DNA of 38,446 nucleotides. Origin: Bacillota bacterium. Its GTDB lineage: Bacteria; Bacillota; Sulfobacillia; JAUYEF01. Of the stretch, positions 1 through 7,783 are shown one piece after another; position 1 is the first letter of the stretch, and each line of letters begins with the position of its first letter. The position numbers were made by a program, and so were the translations under genes. A model generated the notes under the pieces. That model did no database searches, was not told the DNA's origin, and worked only from the letters and a program-made list of their open reading frames with translations. The stretch spans positions 1 through 38,446 of the forward strand of contig JAUYEF010000091.1 of NCBI GenBank assembly GCA_030691635.1, in the 5' to 3' direction.

Positions 1-1
1 A

Positions 2-76
2 GACTCTTCTGCTGTTGGACCGGCAGTGGAGGCAGTTCGACAGGAAGCGATGAAGGCGCTTGGGCTTGAGGCCTAG
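2..76 (+). CDS. C-terminal tail of a gene entering from the left edge
   Basis: The frame starting at base 2 is open from the window edge to a TAG at 74-76. It reads as 24 residues ending EAMKALGLEA. The composition is that of an ordinary soluble, alanine/glutamate-rich C-terminal helix. It is too short to assign a family. It is the only plus-strand coding candidate left of the repeat array, and it could be chance. Confidence 0.4.
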   Translation, partial: DSSAVGPAVEAVRQEAMKALGLEA

Positions 77-90
77 TACGTTGCAGATAG

Positions 91-420
91 TCTCGTCCCA
101 CAGACGAGTATGAGAATACTACCGTTGGCGCGGCGACCGGACTTCCCAACAGTCAGGTTTGCGCCGGATTGGTCTACTTGGCAGTCTCGTCCGGCCGACG
201 AGTATGAGAATACTACCGTTTGCCCGGTGATCGGACTTCCCAGCAGTCAGGTTTGTGCCGGATTGGTCTACTTGGCAGTCTCGTCCGGCCGACGAGTATG
301 ATAATACTACCGTTCGTCCGGCGATCGGACTTCCCAGCAGTCGGGTTTGTGCTGAAATGGTCTTCTCAGCAGTCTCGTCCGGCCGACAGGTACGAAGGGA
401 CTTCTGTTTGCCCGTCGACC
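91..420. repeat. 94-bp-period tandem repeat array (about 3.5 copies)
   Basis: The sequence TCTCGTCC recurs at 91, 185, 279 and 373, and GAGTATGA at 106, 200 and 294, so the period is exactly 94 bp. Each full unit carries two small palindromes. The first is CTCGTC-(5 nt)-GACGAG, where the loop changes (CCACA in copy 1, CGGCC in copies 2-3) but the stem is kept. The second is AGTAT-GAGA-ATACT (GATA loop in copy 3). The last copy is partial and its hairpins have decayed. The ORF track places small ORFs here on both strands, but they have no ribosome binding sites and simply read through the repeat. A second array with the same period lies at 23605-23792. It fills most of the 77-534 gene-free stretch. 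Confidence 0.85.
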
Positions 421-459
421 GCCTTCCGCCCGCCGGAGCGGTTCCGTCCCGAAATCCCC

Positions 460-488
460 AAAAGAGCAGGGGCGTGGTCACGCCCCTG
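460..488 (-). terminator. Intrinsic terminator of the LVIVD gene / ABC importer operon
   Basis: CAGGGGCGT-GGTC-ACGCCCCTG is a perfect 9-bp stem at 467-488. Read on the minus strand it is followed by CTCTTTT. It lies about 50 bp past the stop codon of the minus-strand LVIVD gene. Confidence 0.75.
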
Positions 489-534
489 ACTCGCTCTGAA
501 AGCCAGCCGACATGAAGTCCGATCTGACCAGAGA

Positions 535-1668
535 TCACTCCATCTGAAGAATGTGCAGGCCCCCGAACCGGTCTGTCAGCAATATCAGCCCGTCCTTGGT
601 CACCAGGACGTCGTTGCCTTCACAGGCTTCCTGCCCGGGCCCCGCAGGCTCAACATAATACGCGATCTCGCATGGCTTTACCGGGTCGGTGATATCGAGA
701 ACTCGCAGCCCGGCATTCGGGAACGTCGCGAAGATCACAGTCTCGCTCTGGTACGTGCCAGGCCGGTTTTCGTGCAGGTTGTGAGCTCCGACGCGACCTC
801 CACGAATCTCAAACACCGCCGGATCGGGACGCCACACCGACAGGACGCGCGGGGCGCGCTCATCCGCGATATCGACCACGCGGAAGCATTTGGGAGTCTG
901 GGGCTTGCCGGCCTGTCCCGACTCATCGGTCACAGCCAGGAGCTTCCGGCCCGGAAGCGGCAGAGCAGTATGAGTCTTCCCTCCCCCGCCCTTCTCCCAG
1001 GCAAGCCTGCTGATTTCCTGGGGCTTTTCGGGATTCGACACATCAAGGAAAAGAAGCCCCGCATCCCAGTGCCCGCAGTAAAGGTGACCGGCGTTGTAGA
1101 TTCCGTGATGGATCAGGGCATTTGGGAGATTCTTGTCAGGCTGCGGCTCATTGCCGCCTGCCCAGAGACCGGGGCTCCACCAGCGGCCAACCAGTTGCGG
1201 GCTGTCGGGTCGCTGGAGGTCGTAGATCTCAAGCATACGCTCGCGAAAACCTTGCGGACGGCCGAACACGTAGCAGTACCGTTCGCCCGCCCACCATATC
1301 CGGTGCACCCCGATGCCACCTGTATCGACAAAGGCAAGCTCACGGGGCTCTGCCGGTCTTGAGATGTCGAAGACAGCCCATCCGGACCGGCCGCCGGGGG
1401 CAGCGCCTCGTGGCTGTTCGTAGTTCACGAGCAACAGGTTATCGTTGGTCTGGCACTTGCTGTGCCTGGTTCGGGGATAGCACGGAAGCTCTCCGACCAC
1501 CTGCGGGTTACGAGGGTCCGATATGTCCACGATCAGCATTGGCAGGTCATCCTGCGACCGTCCAACGTAAGCGAAGTGGTCTTTGAGCATCACCTGCATC
1601 GTGGACCAGGTGCCGCCCATGTCTGAATGGCCGACAAACCGTATGCCTTGCCGCTCGGCGCTTTCCAT
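535..1668 (-). CDS. LVIVD-repeat beta-propeller protein
   Basis: The protein has 377 residues from the chosen ATG, which sits 6 nt after a perfect AGGAGG; the longer track start has no ribosome binding site. It consists of about seven degenerate repeats of about 45 residues with the LVIVD signature: MLIVDISDPRNPQVVG, AVFDISRPAEP, EIYDLQRPDSPQLVG, LFLDVSNPEKPQEIS, FRVVDIADERAP and LRVLDITDPVKPCEI. This repeat family is predicted to fold as a beta-propeller and usually has no defined enzymatic role. There is no signal peptide, so it should be cytoplasmic. It is the last gene after the ABC importer genes, 157 bp downstream of the second permease, and probably shares their transcript. Its role is unknown; a scaffold or ligand-binding role is only a guess. 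Confidence 0.85.
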   Translation of the reverse strand: MESAERQGIRFVGHSDMGGTWSTMQVMLKDHFAYVGRSQDDLPMLIVDISDPRNPQVVGELPCYPRTRHSKCQTNDNLLLVNYEQPRGAAPGGRSGWAVFDISRPAEPRELAFVDTGGIGVHRIWWAGERYCYVFGRPQGFRERMLEIYDLQRPDSPQLVGRWWSPGLWAGGNEPQPDKNLPNALIHHGIYNAGHLYCGHWDAGLLFLDVSNPEKPQEISRLAWEKGGGGKTHTALPLPGRKLLAVTDESGQAGKPQTPKCFRVVDIADERAPRVLSVWRPDPAVFEIRGGRVGAHNLHENRPGTYQSETVIFATFPNAGLRVLDITDPVKPCEIAYYVEPAGPGQEACEGNDVLVTKDGLILLTDRFGGLHILQME

Positions 1669-1825
1669 GAGCATCCTCCTACTCCCAGATATTGATGTGG
1701 GCACCAGTTGTCCCGGCCGTAGTCCGCTTCGCTAGCGTTGGTGCCTCTGGCTGCAGTTCGCCTCGCCCGCGGCAGCCCGAAAGCCCTCCGCCGTGCTGCC
1801 GGCGCAACTACGGCCACCGCGACCG

Positions 1826-2710
1826 CTACCGGCCGCGGAGGCGCGGGTCCAGGGCGTCCCGCAGGCCGTCGCCCATCAGGTTAAACCCGAGCACGGTGAA
1901 CATAATTGCCAGGCCTGGAAGAATGGACATCCACGAATTCCGGTCAATATACTTCAAGCCGTCATTGATCATCAGTCCCCAGGCAGGCGTCGGCACCGAC
2001 AGGCCGAGGCCCAAGAAGCTCAAACTCGCTTCCACCAGGATCGCGGTGCCCATGCGCAGTGTCGCGAGGACCACGATCGGGCCGAGGATGTTGGGCAGGA
2101 TGTGCCTGAAGAACAAGCGCCCGGTGGGGACGCCGAGAGCGTTGGCGGCTTCGACCATAGCGCTCGTCTTGATGCCCAGGGTCTCCGCACGGGACATACG
2201 CACGACGCCCGGAAGCATGGAGACCGCCACCGCGGTGGCAATGATCATTATGGTGGGCCGCCCGATCAGCGACGCAACCAGTATGGCAAGCAGGTAGGTG
2301 GGGATCGCCATCATCACATCGACCAGTCGCATGATGACGTTGTCAACGGCGCCCCCTCGGAAGCCTGAGAAGATTCCGATCGGGACACCGACCCCGACGC
2401 CGATGACGACAGCGGTCAGGGATAGTGTCAACGATAGCCGTGCTCCGTAAGCCAGCCTGCTGAACAGGTCGCGGCCCATATGGTCCGTTCCCAGCCAGTT
2501 GACGCTGGACGGGCCCAGAAACCTGTTAAGCAGGTCTTGCTTAATTGGATCATGCTGGGCAACGACGGGACCCACGGCACCGAACAGGAGAAGCATTAGG
2601 ATGAGGGACATCCCCACAACCGCTGTCCTGGAGGCCAGAAATGACCCGGCTGCGGTGCGCCACGGGTTCTGTATGCCGGGTTCTTGGCCTGCCTGCTTAT
2701 CTTCTGTCAT
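1826..2710 (-). CDS. DppC/OppC-type ABC transporter permease
   Basis: This is a 294-residue inner-membrane permease of the dipeptide/oligopeptide/nickel importer family. An N-terminal membrane segment (VVGMSLILMLLLFGAVGPVV) precedes the conserved NWLGTDHMGRDLFSRLAYGAR motif. Five more hydrophobic segments and an EAA-type loop (EAANALGVPTGRLFFRHILPN) for ATPase contact follow. The C-terminus DGLRDALDPRLRGR is typical of the family. I chose the ATG of MTEDKQ because it lies about 9 nt after GAGAGGTG; the track GTG/ATG starts lie inside or next to that site. The gene follows the DppB-type gene by 15 bp. No ATPase genes (DppD/DppF) follow, so the ATPases must be encoded elsewhere. The substrate cannot be read from the sequence. 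Confidence 0.93.
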   Translation of the reverse strand: MTEDKQAGQEPGIQNPWRTAAGSFLASRTAVVGMSLILMLLLFGAVGPVVAQHDPIKQDLLNRFLGPSSVNWLGTDHMGRDLFSRLAYGARLSLTLSLTAVVIGVGVGVPIGIFSGFRGGAVDNVIMRLVDVMMAIPTYLLAILVASLIGRPTIMIIATAVAVSMLPGVVRMSRAETLGIKTSAMVEAANALGVPTGRLFFRHILPNILGPIVVLATLRMGTAILVEASLSFLGLGLSVPTPAWGLMINDGLKYIDRNSWMSILPGLAIMFTVLGFNLMGDGLRDALDPRLRGR

Positions 2711-2725
2711 GGGAATCATCACCTC

Positions 2726-3667
2726 TCAATCATACCGGATGCGCGGGTCTGCGATGCTGTAGGCGACATCAGCCAGAAAGTTTGCGATCAAGATCATGAT
2801 CATGAAAAAGATCATTGTCCCCTGGACCTGGGGATAATCCCTGGCAAGCACACCATCGACAAGGAGTTTGCCGACACCGGGGCGACTGAAGACCTTCTCT
2901 ATGATGGCTGTACCGCCCAGCATGTGGCCAAGATCGATGCCAATGATGGTGATCACAGGCAGCAGGGCGTTCCTGAAGGCGTGCCGGAATACGACCACGC
3001 GCTCGGTGAGGCCTTTGGCCCTGGCAGTCTGGACATAGTCCTGCCCAAGGCAATCGAGCAGAGCCGACCGGGTCAGCCGGGCGATCAGCGCAGCGGACCG
3101 CGTGCCGATGGCGATAGTAGGAAGCGCAAGGTATCTCAAGAAGTTTAGCGGGTCGTCAAGAGTCCCGCCGCCGATGGTGGGGAACCACCGGAGCCTCACT
3201 GAGAACAACATCATCAGGAGGATACCGAACCAGAAGCTCGGGGTGCTCACAGCGGTCAGGGCTAGCACCATGATTGCCTGGTCAGACCACCGGTTCCTCT
3301 GAGTAGCAGACACGACACCTGCAATGACACCTATGAGCGCGGCCAGTGAGAGTGCAGCCGTGGCCAGAGAAAAGGTGTATGGGAACTGAGCCAGGATATC
3401 CATCAACACATTCCGACCGGTCCTGAAGGAAGTGCCGAGGTTGCCCTTCAGAAGGTCTCCCAGATACCTTATGTAACGAATGTAGAGCGGTTGGTCTAGC
3501 CCCAGGCGTATCCTGATCGCGTCATAAGCGTCGCCTGAGAAGTAATTCTCAAGCATCATGGCGACAGGGTCGCCCGGAATCAGATTGACGGCGAGGAAGA
3601 TAAGCGTGACACCGCCAAACAGCGTGGGGATCGTTGTGAGCAACCGACGCGCAAAGTACTTCGACAT
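2726..3667 (-). CDS. DppB/OppB-type ABC transporter permease
   Basis: This is a 313-residue permease that pairs with the downstream DppC-type protein. The N-terminus MSKYFARRLLTTIPTLFGG, the motif NLIPGDPVAMMLEN, the LGLDQPLYIRYIRYLGDLLKGNLGTSF block and the EAA loop (TARAKGLTERVVVFRHAFRN) are diagnostic. It ends ADVAYSIADPRIRYD, as the family does. The track start 25 codons upstream is rejected because AGGAGG lies 6 nt before this ATG. It sits 86 bp downstream of the binding-protein gene, which is a common arrangement. About six membrane segments are visible. Confidence 0.93.
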   Translation of the reverse strand: MSKYFARRLLTTIPTLFGGVTLIFLAVNLIPGDPVAMMLENYFSGDAYDAIRIRLGLDQPLYIRYIRYLGDLLKGNLGTSFRTGRNVLMDILAQFPYTFSLATAALSLAALIGVIAGVVSATQRNRWSDQAIMVLALTAVSTPSFWFGILLMMLFSVRLRWFPTIGGGTLDDPLNFLRYLALPTIAIGTRSAALIARLTRSALLDCLGQDYVQTARAKGLTERVVVFRHAFRNALLPVITIIGIDLGHMLGGTAIIEKVFSRPGVGKLLVDGVLARDYPQVQGTMIFFMIMILIANFLADVAYSIADPRIRYD

Positions 3668-3753
3668 CGCGGTCCTCCTAGCCCTAGCCCACACCACACA
3701 CCAGATGGGGCACGCCCCCATGTTACAGGGGCCGTGCCCCATCCTCTACTGCG

Positions 3754-5295
3754 TTACTGGCCGACCTTGATCAGCCACATGGGGTATCTCCACAGGACGA
3801 TTGGGAACGGCTGGATATCCTTCCGCATCGCCACCACGTTGACTGGGAATACGACCGGTATGATCGGAACGTCCTGACCCAGCTTATCCTGGATCTTTAC
3901 CCATGTCTGTGCGCGGGTCGCGACGTCGTTCTGCTTCGCCAGGTCTGCCACCAGGCTCTCAACTCCATCGTAATAGAGACGAACGTTATTGGCGTCGCCG
4001 GCCAGCGTTATCGTCGGCAGGAAGCCCTCAGGGTAGTCTCGGGACTGGCTGTACAGCATGATATCGTACTTCTTCTGGTCGCGACGCTCGAACATGATGG
4101 CTGACTCGAGCACCGTCAGCTGAACCTTGAGCCCGATGCCCTGCCACATGGACTGGATAGCGGTCGCCATGTCGCCTGTGTCGGTCCGTGTAATGAAATC
4201 GAGCTTGAAGTCGGCAGGAAGTTTGACCTGCTTGAGCAGTTCCTTCGCCCTAGCCGGATCGTACTTGAAGTACTCCTTGGCCGAGTAGCCGTAGCACTCC
4301 GGGTTGATCAGGGAATGGGCTGGTGCACCGAGACCGTCCATAAACTTGTCGACGAGCAGTTTCCTGTCGATCGAGATGGCCAGCGCCTCACGGAACTTCT
4401 GATCCTGGGTGGGCCTGTTCTTATTGCTGCTCATGGTCATGAAGACTGACCGACCCGCGGGTTTGACAATCGTGCTGACTTTACCCTTGCTGATTATGCT
4501 GCGCTGGACCTCAGGGACTGCGATGTAGGCCAGGTTCAGGTCGCCAGCCTCGATAGCCAGCTCCGCAACCTTATCGTCAACGATTCCTCTCGCGATGATC
4601 CGGTCCACATTGCCCTTATGAAGCCAGTTGTCCTTGTTCTTTACAAGAACGACCTTGTCGCCGGGCGTCCAGCTCTCGAAGATGTACGGGCCACTGCCGA
4701 CGGCGTCGGAAGTGTACTTCTGTCCTTTCTCTGCGATCGCCTTCTGGCACTGGACAAACCCCGACCGGTTCAGCACAAAGTGGGCGAACGTCGGGTCAGG
4801 CTTGATTAAGGTGATTTTGACGGTGTAGTTATCGACGGCCACGATCTCTTTGACGTTGGTCCATTCACCGCTGAAACCCGTACCGACCTTCGGGTCTTTG
4901 ATACGGTTGAAGGTCCAGACAACATCTTTGGCCGTGACCTCACCATAGCCCTTGTGGAACTTCGCGCCCTGGCGCAGGGTGAACGTGTACACTGAGGCGT
5001 CAGGAGAAATCTCCCATTTTGTTGCTAGGTCAGGCAGCAGTTTCTCTGGCGCATCGGGAAGCACATACACCAGCCGGCTGTAGATGAGAGGATAGATCAT
5101 GCCATCCTCGTGCCCACCGTGGAAAGGCACGTCCATGTTCAGGATGTCGTTCCGGCCCCGGATTACAAGGGATATCCCCACCGGTTTTGCCGGCTCAGCC
5201 GGTTTCTTGGGCTCAGCCGCTGGGGCGCACCCTGCGATAACAGCCGCAATCATCAGAACAGACACGAGCAGTGCCACAACTCGTCTCGTCAACAC
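3754..5295 (-). CDS. ABC transporter substrate-binding lipoprotein (SBP_bac_5 family)
   Basis: This 513-residue extracytoplasmic binding protein belongs to the DppA/OppA class. Residues 1-23 form a lipoprotein signal peptide ending in the lipobox VIAGC, followed by a Pro/Lys/Ala linker. Family features include the RLVYVLPDAPEKLLPDLATKW block, the TFTLRQGAKFHKG segment and VTAKDVVWTFNRIKDP. It starts at GTG, 9 nt after AGGAGG. It is the first gene of the importer operon, and the 333-bp region upstream carries several palindromes that could be operators. Ligand specificity (peptides, sugars, metal complexes) cannot be assigned. No truncation is seen. Confidence 0.93.
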   Translation of the reverse strand: MLTRRVVALLVSVLMIAAVIAGCAPAAEPKKPAEPAKPVGISLVIRGRNDILNMDVPFHGGHEDGMIYPLIYSRLVYVLPDAPEKLLPDLATKWEISPDASVYTFTLRQGAKFHKGYGEVTAKDVVWTFNRIKDPKVGTGFSGEWTNVKEIVAVDNYTVKITLIKPDPTFAHFVLNRSGFVQCQKAIAEKGQKYTSDAVGSGPYIFESWTPGDKVVLVKNKDNWLHKGNVDRIIARGIVDDKVAELAIEAGDLNLAYIAVPEVQRSIISKGKVSTIVKPAGRSVFMTMSSNKNRPTQDQKFREALAISIDRKLLVDKFMDGLGAPAHSLINPECYGYSAKEYFKYDPARAKELLKQVKLPADFKLDFITRTDTGDMATAIQSMWQGIGLKVQLTVLESAIMFERRDQKKYDIMLYSQSRDYPEGFLPTITLAGDANNVRLYYDGVESLVADLAKQNDVATRAQTWVKIQDKLGQDVPIIPVVFPVNVVAMRKDIQPFPIVLWRYPMWLIKVGQ

Positions 5296-5372
5296 TCTTC
5301 GATTCCTCCTAATTTGATTTGGTATGGGGAACGAAATCTCACGCCACGGAGGTTTAATCTGAGAACGAAAAT

Positions 5373-5388
5373 TGACACGGCAGTGTCA
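5373..5388. promoter_or_regulatory. Operator-like inverted repeat TGACAC-GGCA-GTGTCA
   Basis: A perfect 6-bp inverted repeat lies 78 bp upstream of the substrate-binding-protein start. The half-site recurs nearby as GACACTGACA at about 5405-5414. The arrangement resembles binding sites for a dimeric repressor. The regulator is not identifiable here. Confidence 0.5.
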
Positions 5389-5419
5389 CGTTCAGGATCG
5401 AATTCGACACTGACAAAAA

Positions 5420-5452
5420 CACTTCCTGTAAAGTGATAAAGACATCTTTATC
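5420..5452. promoter_or_regulatory. Two adjacent palindromes upstream of the importer operon
   Basis: CACTT-CCTGTA-AAGTG (5420-5435) abuts the perfect palindrome GATAAAGA-CA-TCTTTATC (5435-5452, 8-bp arms). The region is AT-richer than its surroundings, as expected for a promoter/operator region. No confident -35/-10 pair could be assigned on the minus strand. Confidence 0.5.
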
Positions 5453-5513
5453 CAAGCAGGCATTCCAGCTACCTAAGCGATAGCAAACGTGGCGGGGGCG
5501 TGCCGGTTGCGAG

Positions 5514-5543
5514 AGCACCGCCTGCGGGGGCGCAGGCGGTGCT
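5514..5543. terminator. Strong hairpin after the Ldh2-family gene
   Basis: AGCACCGCCTGCG-GGGG-CGCAGGCGGTGCT is a perfect 13-bp stem with a 4-nt loop, 85 bp downstream of the minus-strand dehydrogenase stop. It lacks a clear T-run on either side, so termination may be inefficient or factor-assisted. It also insulates the importer operon promoter region. Confidence 0.6.
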
Positions 5544-5628
5544 TCTATAGGCCATTAGGCTGAACAATTCGCTCAACGGTCTCCGCCAGTCGCTTATCCG
5601 AACATACAGCCCGGACTTAGCGGGCGCT

Positions 5629-6684
5629 TCACTTCCGTATCGGCTGCGGCGGCGTCACGTTGTAGCGCCTAGCGCACTCAACGAGCTCCCCGTATACCGC
5701 GTCCGGAATGGGGCAGCCGTTAGCTTCCCGTTCATCTTCGAAATCGAATTCAATCTCGCCCGGCATGTATATCCTCTCCGTGCCGTACGCGAGTGGCTGC
5801 GCGTGAATGGCCTGGGTCATCTCGTCGATCTTCGCCTTGAACTCCTCGGGATCGCCGAATGCCCGTAGGTCGATCACGCCAAAGAAGTGACCTATGTTGG
5901 GTGCACGCACCATGTGATAGAAGTCAGCGATGTGATCGCCGAATGCGGCACCGGTCAACACTCCACAGAGTATGTCGACCGCCATAGCCAAGCCCGAGCC
6001 TTTGTAGGTACTCATGGGCATGAGCAAGCCGTTCAGAGCGACATTCGGATCCGTCGTCGGCCTACCCTGTGCATCCGCGCCCCAGGTGTCCGGGATGGGA
6101 AGCCCCTTCTTCTGGTGCAACGCGATCTTGCCCCTGGCGACAACGGTCGTCGCGCCGTCGTACACCACTGGGCGTTCTTTCTTGGCCGGGAAGGTGATGC
6201 AGATTGGGTTGGTGCCGAAATACGGTTTGATACCGCCCCAGGGGGCCATCATCGGGGAGGCGTTGGTGAACGATAAGCCGATCATGTCATACTTCAGAGG
6301 CATCATGCCGTAGTATGCAGCGATTCCGTAGTGGTTTGAACGGCGGACACCGCCCATGGCTACACCGGTTTTCTTAGCTTTTTCTATCAGTATGTTCAGG
6401 GTAAATGTGCCGGCGACCGAGCCCCAGCCATCATGGGCATCGACTAGAACTGAGCTTGGTGTCTCGTGGATGATCTCGCAGTTCGTCTTCTTTGTCACGT
6501 GGCCATGTTCCAGGTTACCCAGGTAGACAGGTAACCGCACGATACCGTGCGAGTCGACACCGCGCTTGTTGGCGGCAGTCAAGTTGTCCGCCACAATCGC
6601 TGCGTCCTCGGGCGCCACTCCCGCTGTGACCAGGAGTTCCCGCGTAAACCGAGCGATCTCAGATGGTCTGTAAAATGCTTCCAC
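5629..6684 (-). CDS. Ldh2-family malate/L-lactate/ureidoglycolate-type dehydrogenase
   Basis: This 351-residue NAD(P)-dependent oxidoreductase belongs to the Ldh_2 (YlbC/YiaK/AllD) family, which oxidises or reduces 2-hydroxyacids such as malate, lactate, ureidoglycolate or 2,3-diketogulonate. Family marks are the N-terminal helix segment EIARFTRELLVTAGV, the signature ANKRGVDSHGIVRLP, the Gly-rich HYGIAAYYGMMP, the cofactor-side motif FGTNPICITFPA, and TYKGSGLAMAVDILCGVLTG near the C-terminus. It starts at GTG, with a weak AAGGGA upstream. It is a single gene flanked by a hairpin downstream. A LarA-type racemase is encoded 2 kb away, so a shared 2-hydroxyacid substrate is possible, but the genes are not in one operon. 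Length is normal for the family. Confidence 0.9.
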   Translation of the reverse strand: MEAFYRPSEIARFTRELLVTAGVAPEDAAIVADNLTAANKRGVDSHGIVRLPVYLGNLEHGHVTKKTNCEIIHETPSSVLVDAHDGWGSVAGTFTLNILIEKAKKTGVAMGGVRRSNHYGIAAYYGMMPLKYDMIGLSFTNASPMMAPWGGIKPYFGTNPICITFPAKKERPVVYDGATTVVARGKIALHQKKGLPIPDTWGADAQGRPTTDPNVALNGLLMPMSTYKGSGLAMAVDILCGVLTGAAFGDHIADFYHMVRAPNIGHFFGVIDLRAFGDPEEFKAKIDEMTQAIHAQPLAYGTERIYMPGEIEFDFEDEREANGCPIPDAVYGELVECARRYNVTPPQPIRK

Positions 6685-6974
6685 TACTGATCCCTTCTTC
6701 CGTTGTGCTGGTTTGCCTGGCGGTCTCTAGCAGGTTTTCAACTGCGGCCACCGTCGTTCCTGCATTCTGTGGCATCATGCAACGGAACCCGAAGTGAAAG
6801 GACTTTGCTGAGAACGCCGTGAAAACCATCTCAGCCAGCGTTCGTCGTGCATGAACCCGGCACTGGGCCGCCCGCGCGGCGATCGGGGAGAAACGGTGGT
6901 GCGGAATGCAGAAAACCTCTGCCGGGTCCGGCGCAGAACTACGCGGGCGAACGGTGATCGTGCGAGGGAGGGCG
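6685..6974. other. Divergent intergenic region
   Basis: About 290 bp lie between the divergent dehydrogenase and lipoprotein genes. Promoters for both are expected here, but I see no convincing -35/-10 pair. The ORF-track entries here have no ribosome binding sites and look like chance frames. Confidence 0.4.
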
Positions 6975-7745
6975 ATGGCGGCCGTAGCCGTCCTGACCCG
7001 TGCCATCCTGACCGCCGCCTTCCTGTCTTCCGGGCTGCTTTCCGGCTGCGGCGCTCTGCAGCAAGTGCCGAAGTCGGTGTGGCTGCTGCAGGAAGGTGAG
7101 CCGCGGTTGTCCGTGAAATCACTTGAAGCTGAAGTCTCCGGCAGCAACCTGCAGCTGGTGTGGACTCTAGTGCCTGCATCCGGACAGGACCGTGCGACCT
7201 TTTCTCAGGGTAGGGCCGTGACGATAACCCTCATCGCGGCCGCGGATGGCAACCCGAACTGGAAGCCTTTCGAAGTCCGGGACGGCGACGCGCTGGTCAA
7301 TCACATAATCAGGCCTGAGGATGACTACCTGAAGACAGGCGGCTCTCTCGCACGGGAGGCGATAGATGTGGTCCGCCGGAAGCTTGGCACGGCCGGACGG
7401 CTGCATATTGTGACCCTCAAGTACCCGATCGACCTCGCGATCGCGCGAGAGCCCGGCGACCTCACGATCAAGCACCTGCTCGGCCCTCTTGAGACGACCA
7501 CGCTCACGAGGTCATTCCGTGCCGGCTACGACGTCCATGCTGGTTTCATTCCCAGCACCGGCTTCAGCCCGGGGGTCCCTGAGGTCAGGCTGGGCAGTGG
7601 CGTGACAATGCGCGGGGCGGGAATAGCGGTGCCCGGAGAGTATGTATTCGTTACGCAGCGATTTCACTGGATGAGCCGCCTGGCGACTGTGGCGGTCATC
7701 CTCCTGGTAATCCCCCTGGTCATGCGGCGAAGGCGAAAGACCTGA
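6975..7745 (+). CDS. Unknown lipoprotein with C-terminal membrane anchor
   Basis: The protein has 256 residues from the chosen ATG, which follows GAGGGAGGGCG; the track start 23 codons earlier has no site. An N-terminal signal peptide (LTRAILTAAFLSSGLLSGCG) ends in a lipobox-like LLSGC. A roughly 200-residue beta-rich domain follows, then one membrane helix (VAVILLVIPLVM) and a basic tail RRRRKT. Lipidation at one end and a helix with a positive tail at the other would hold the domain against the outer face of the membrane. I do not recognise the family. The M42 remnant starts 38 bp downstream on the same strand. Confidence 0.75.
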   Translation: MAAVAVLTRAILTAAFLSSGLLSGCGALQQVPKSVWLLQEGEPRLSVKSLEAEVSGSNLQLVWTLVPASGQDRATFSQGRAVTITLIAAADGNPNWKPFEVRDGDALVNHIIRPEDDYLKTGGSLAREAIDVVRRKLGTAGRLHIVTLKYPIDLAIAREPGDLTIKHLLGPLETTTLTRSFRAGYDVHAGFIPSTGFSPGVPEVRLGSGVTMRGAGIAVPGEYVFVTQRFHWMSRLATVAVILLVIPLVMRRRRKT

Positions 7746-7783
7746 GACGACCAGACAGACGGTTGCCATCGGAGGCAATAGAC

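Noticed and set aside
91-420. CRISPR array
   Set aside because: Units are 94 bp, nearly identical throughout, with no short repeat/unique spacer alternation and no cas genes.
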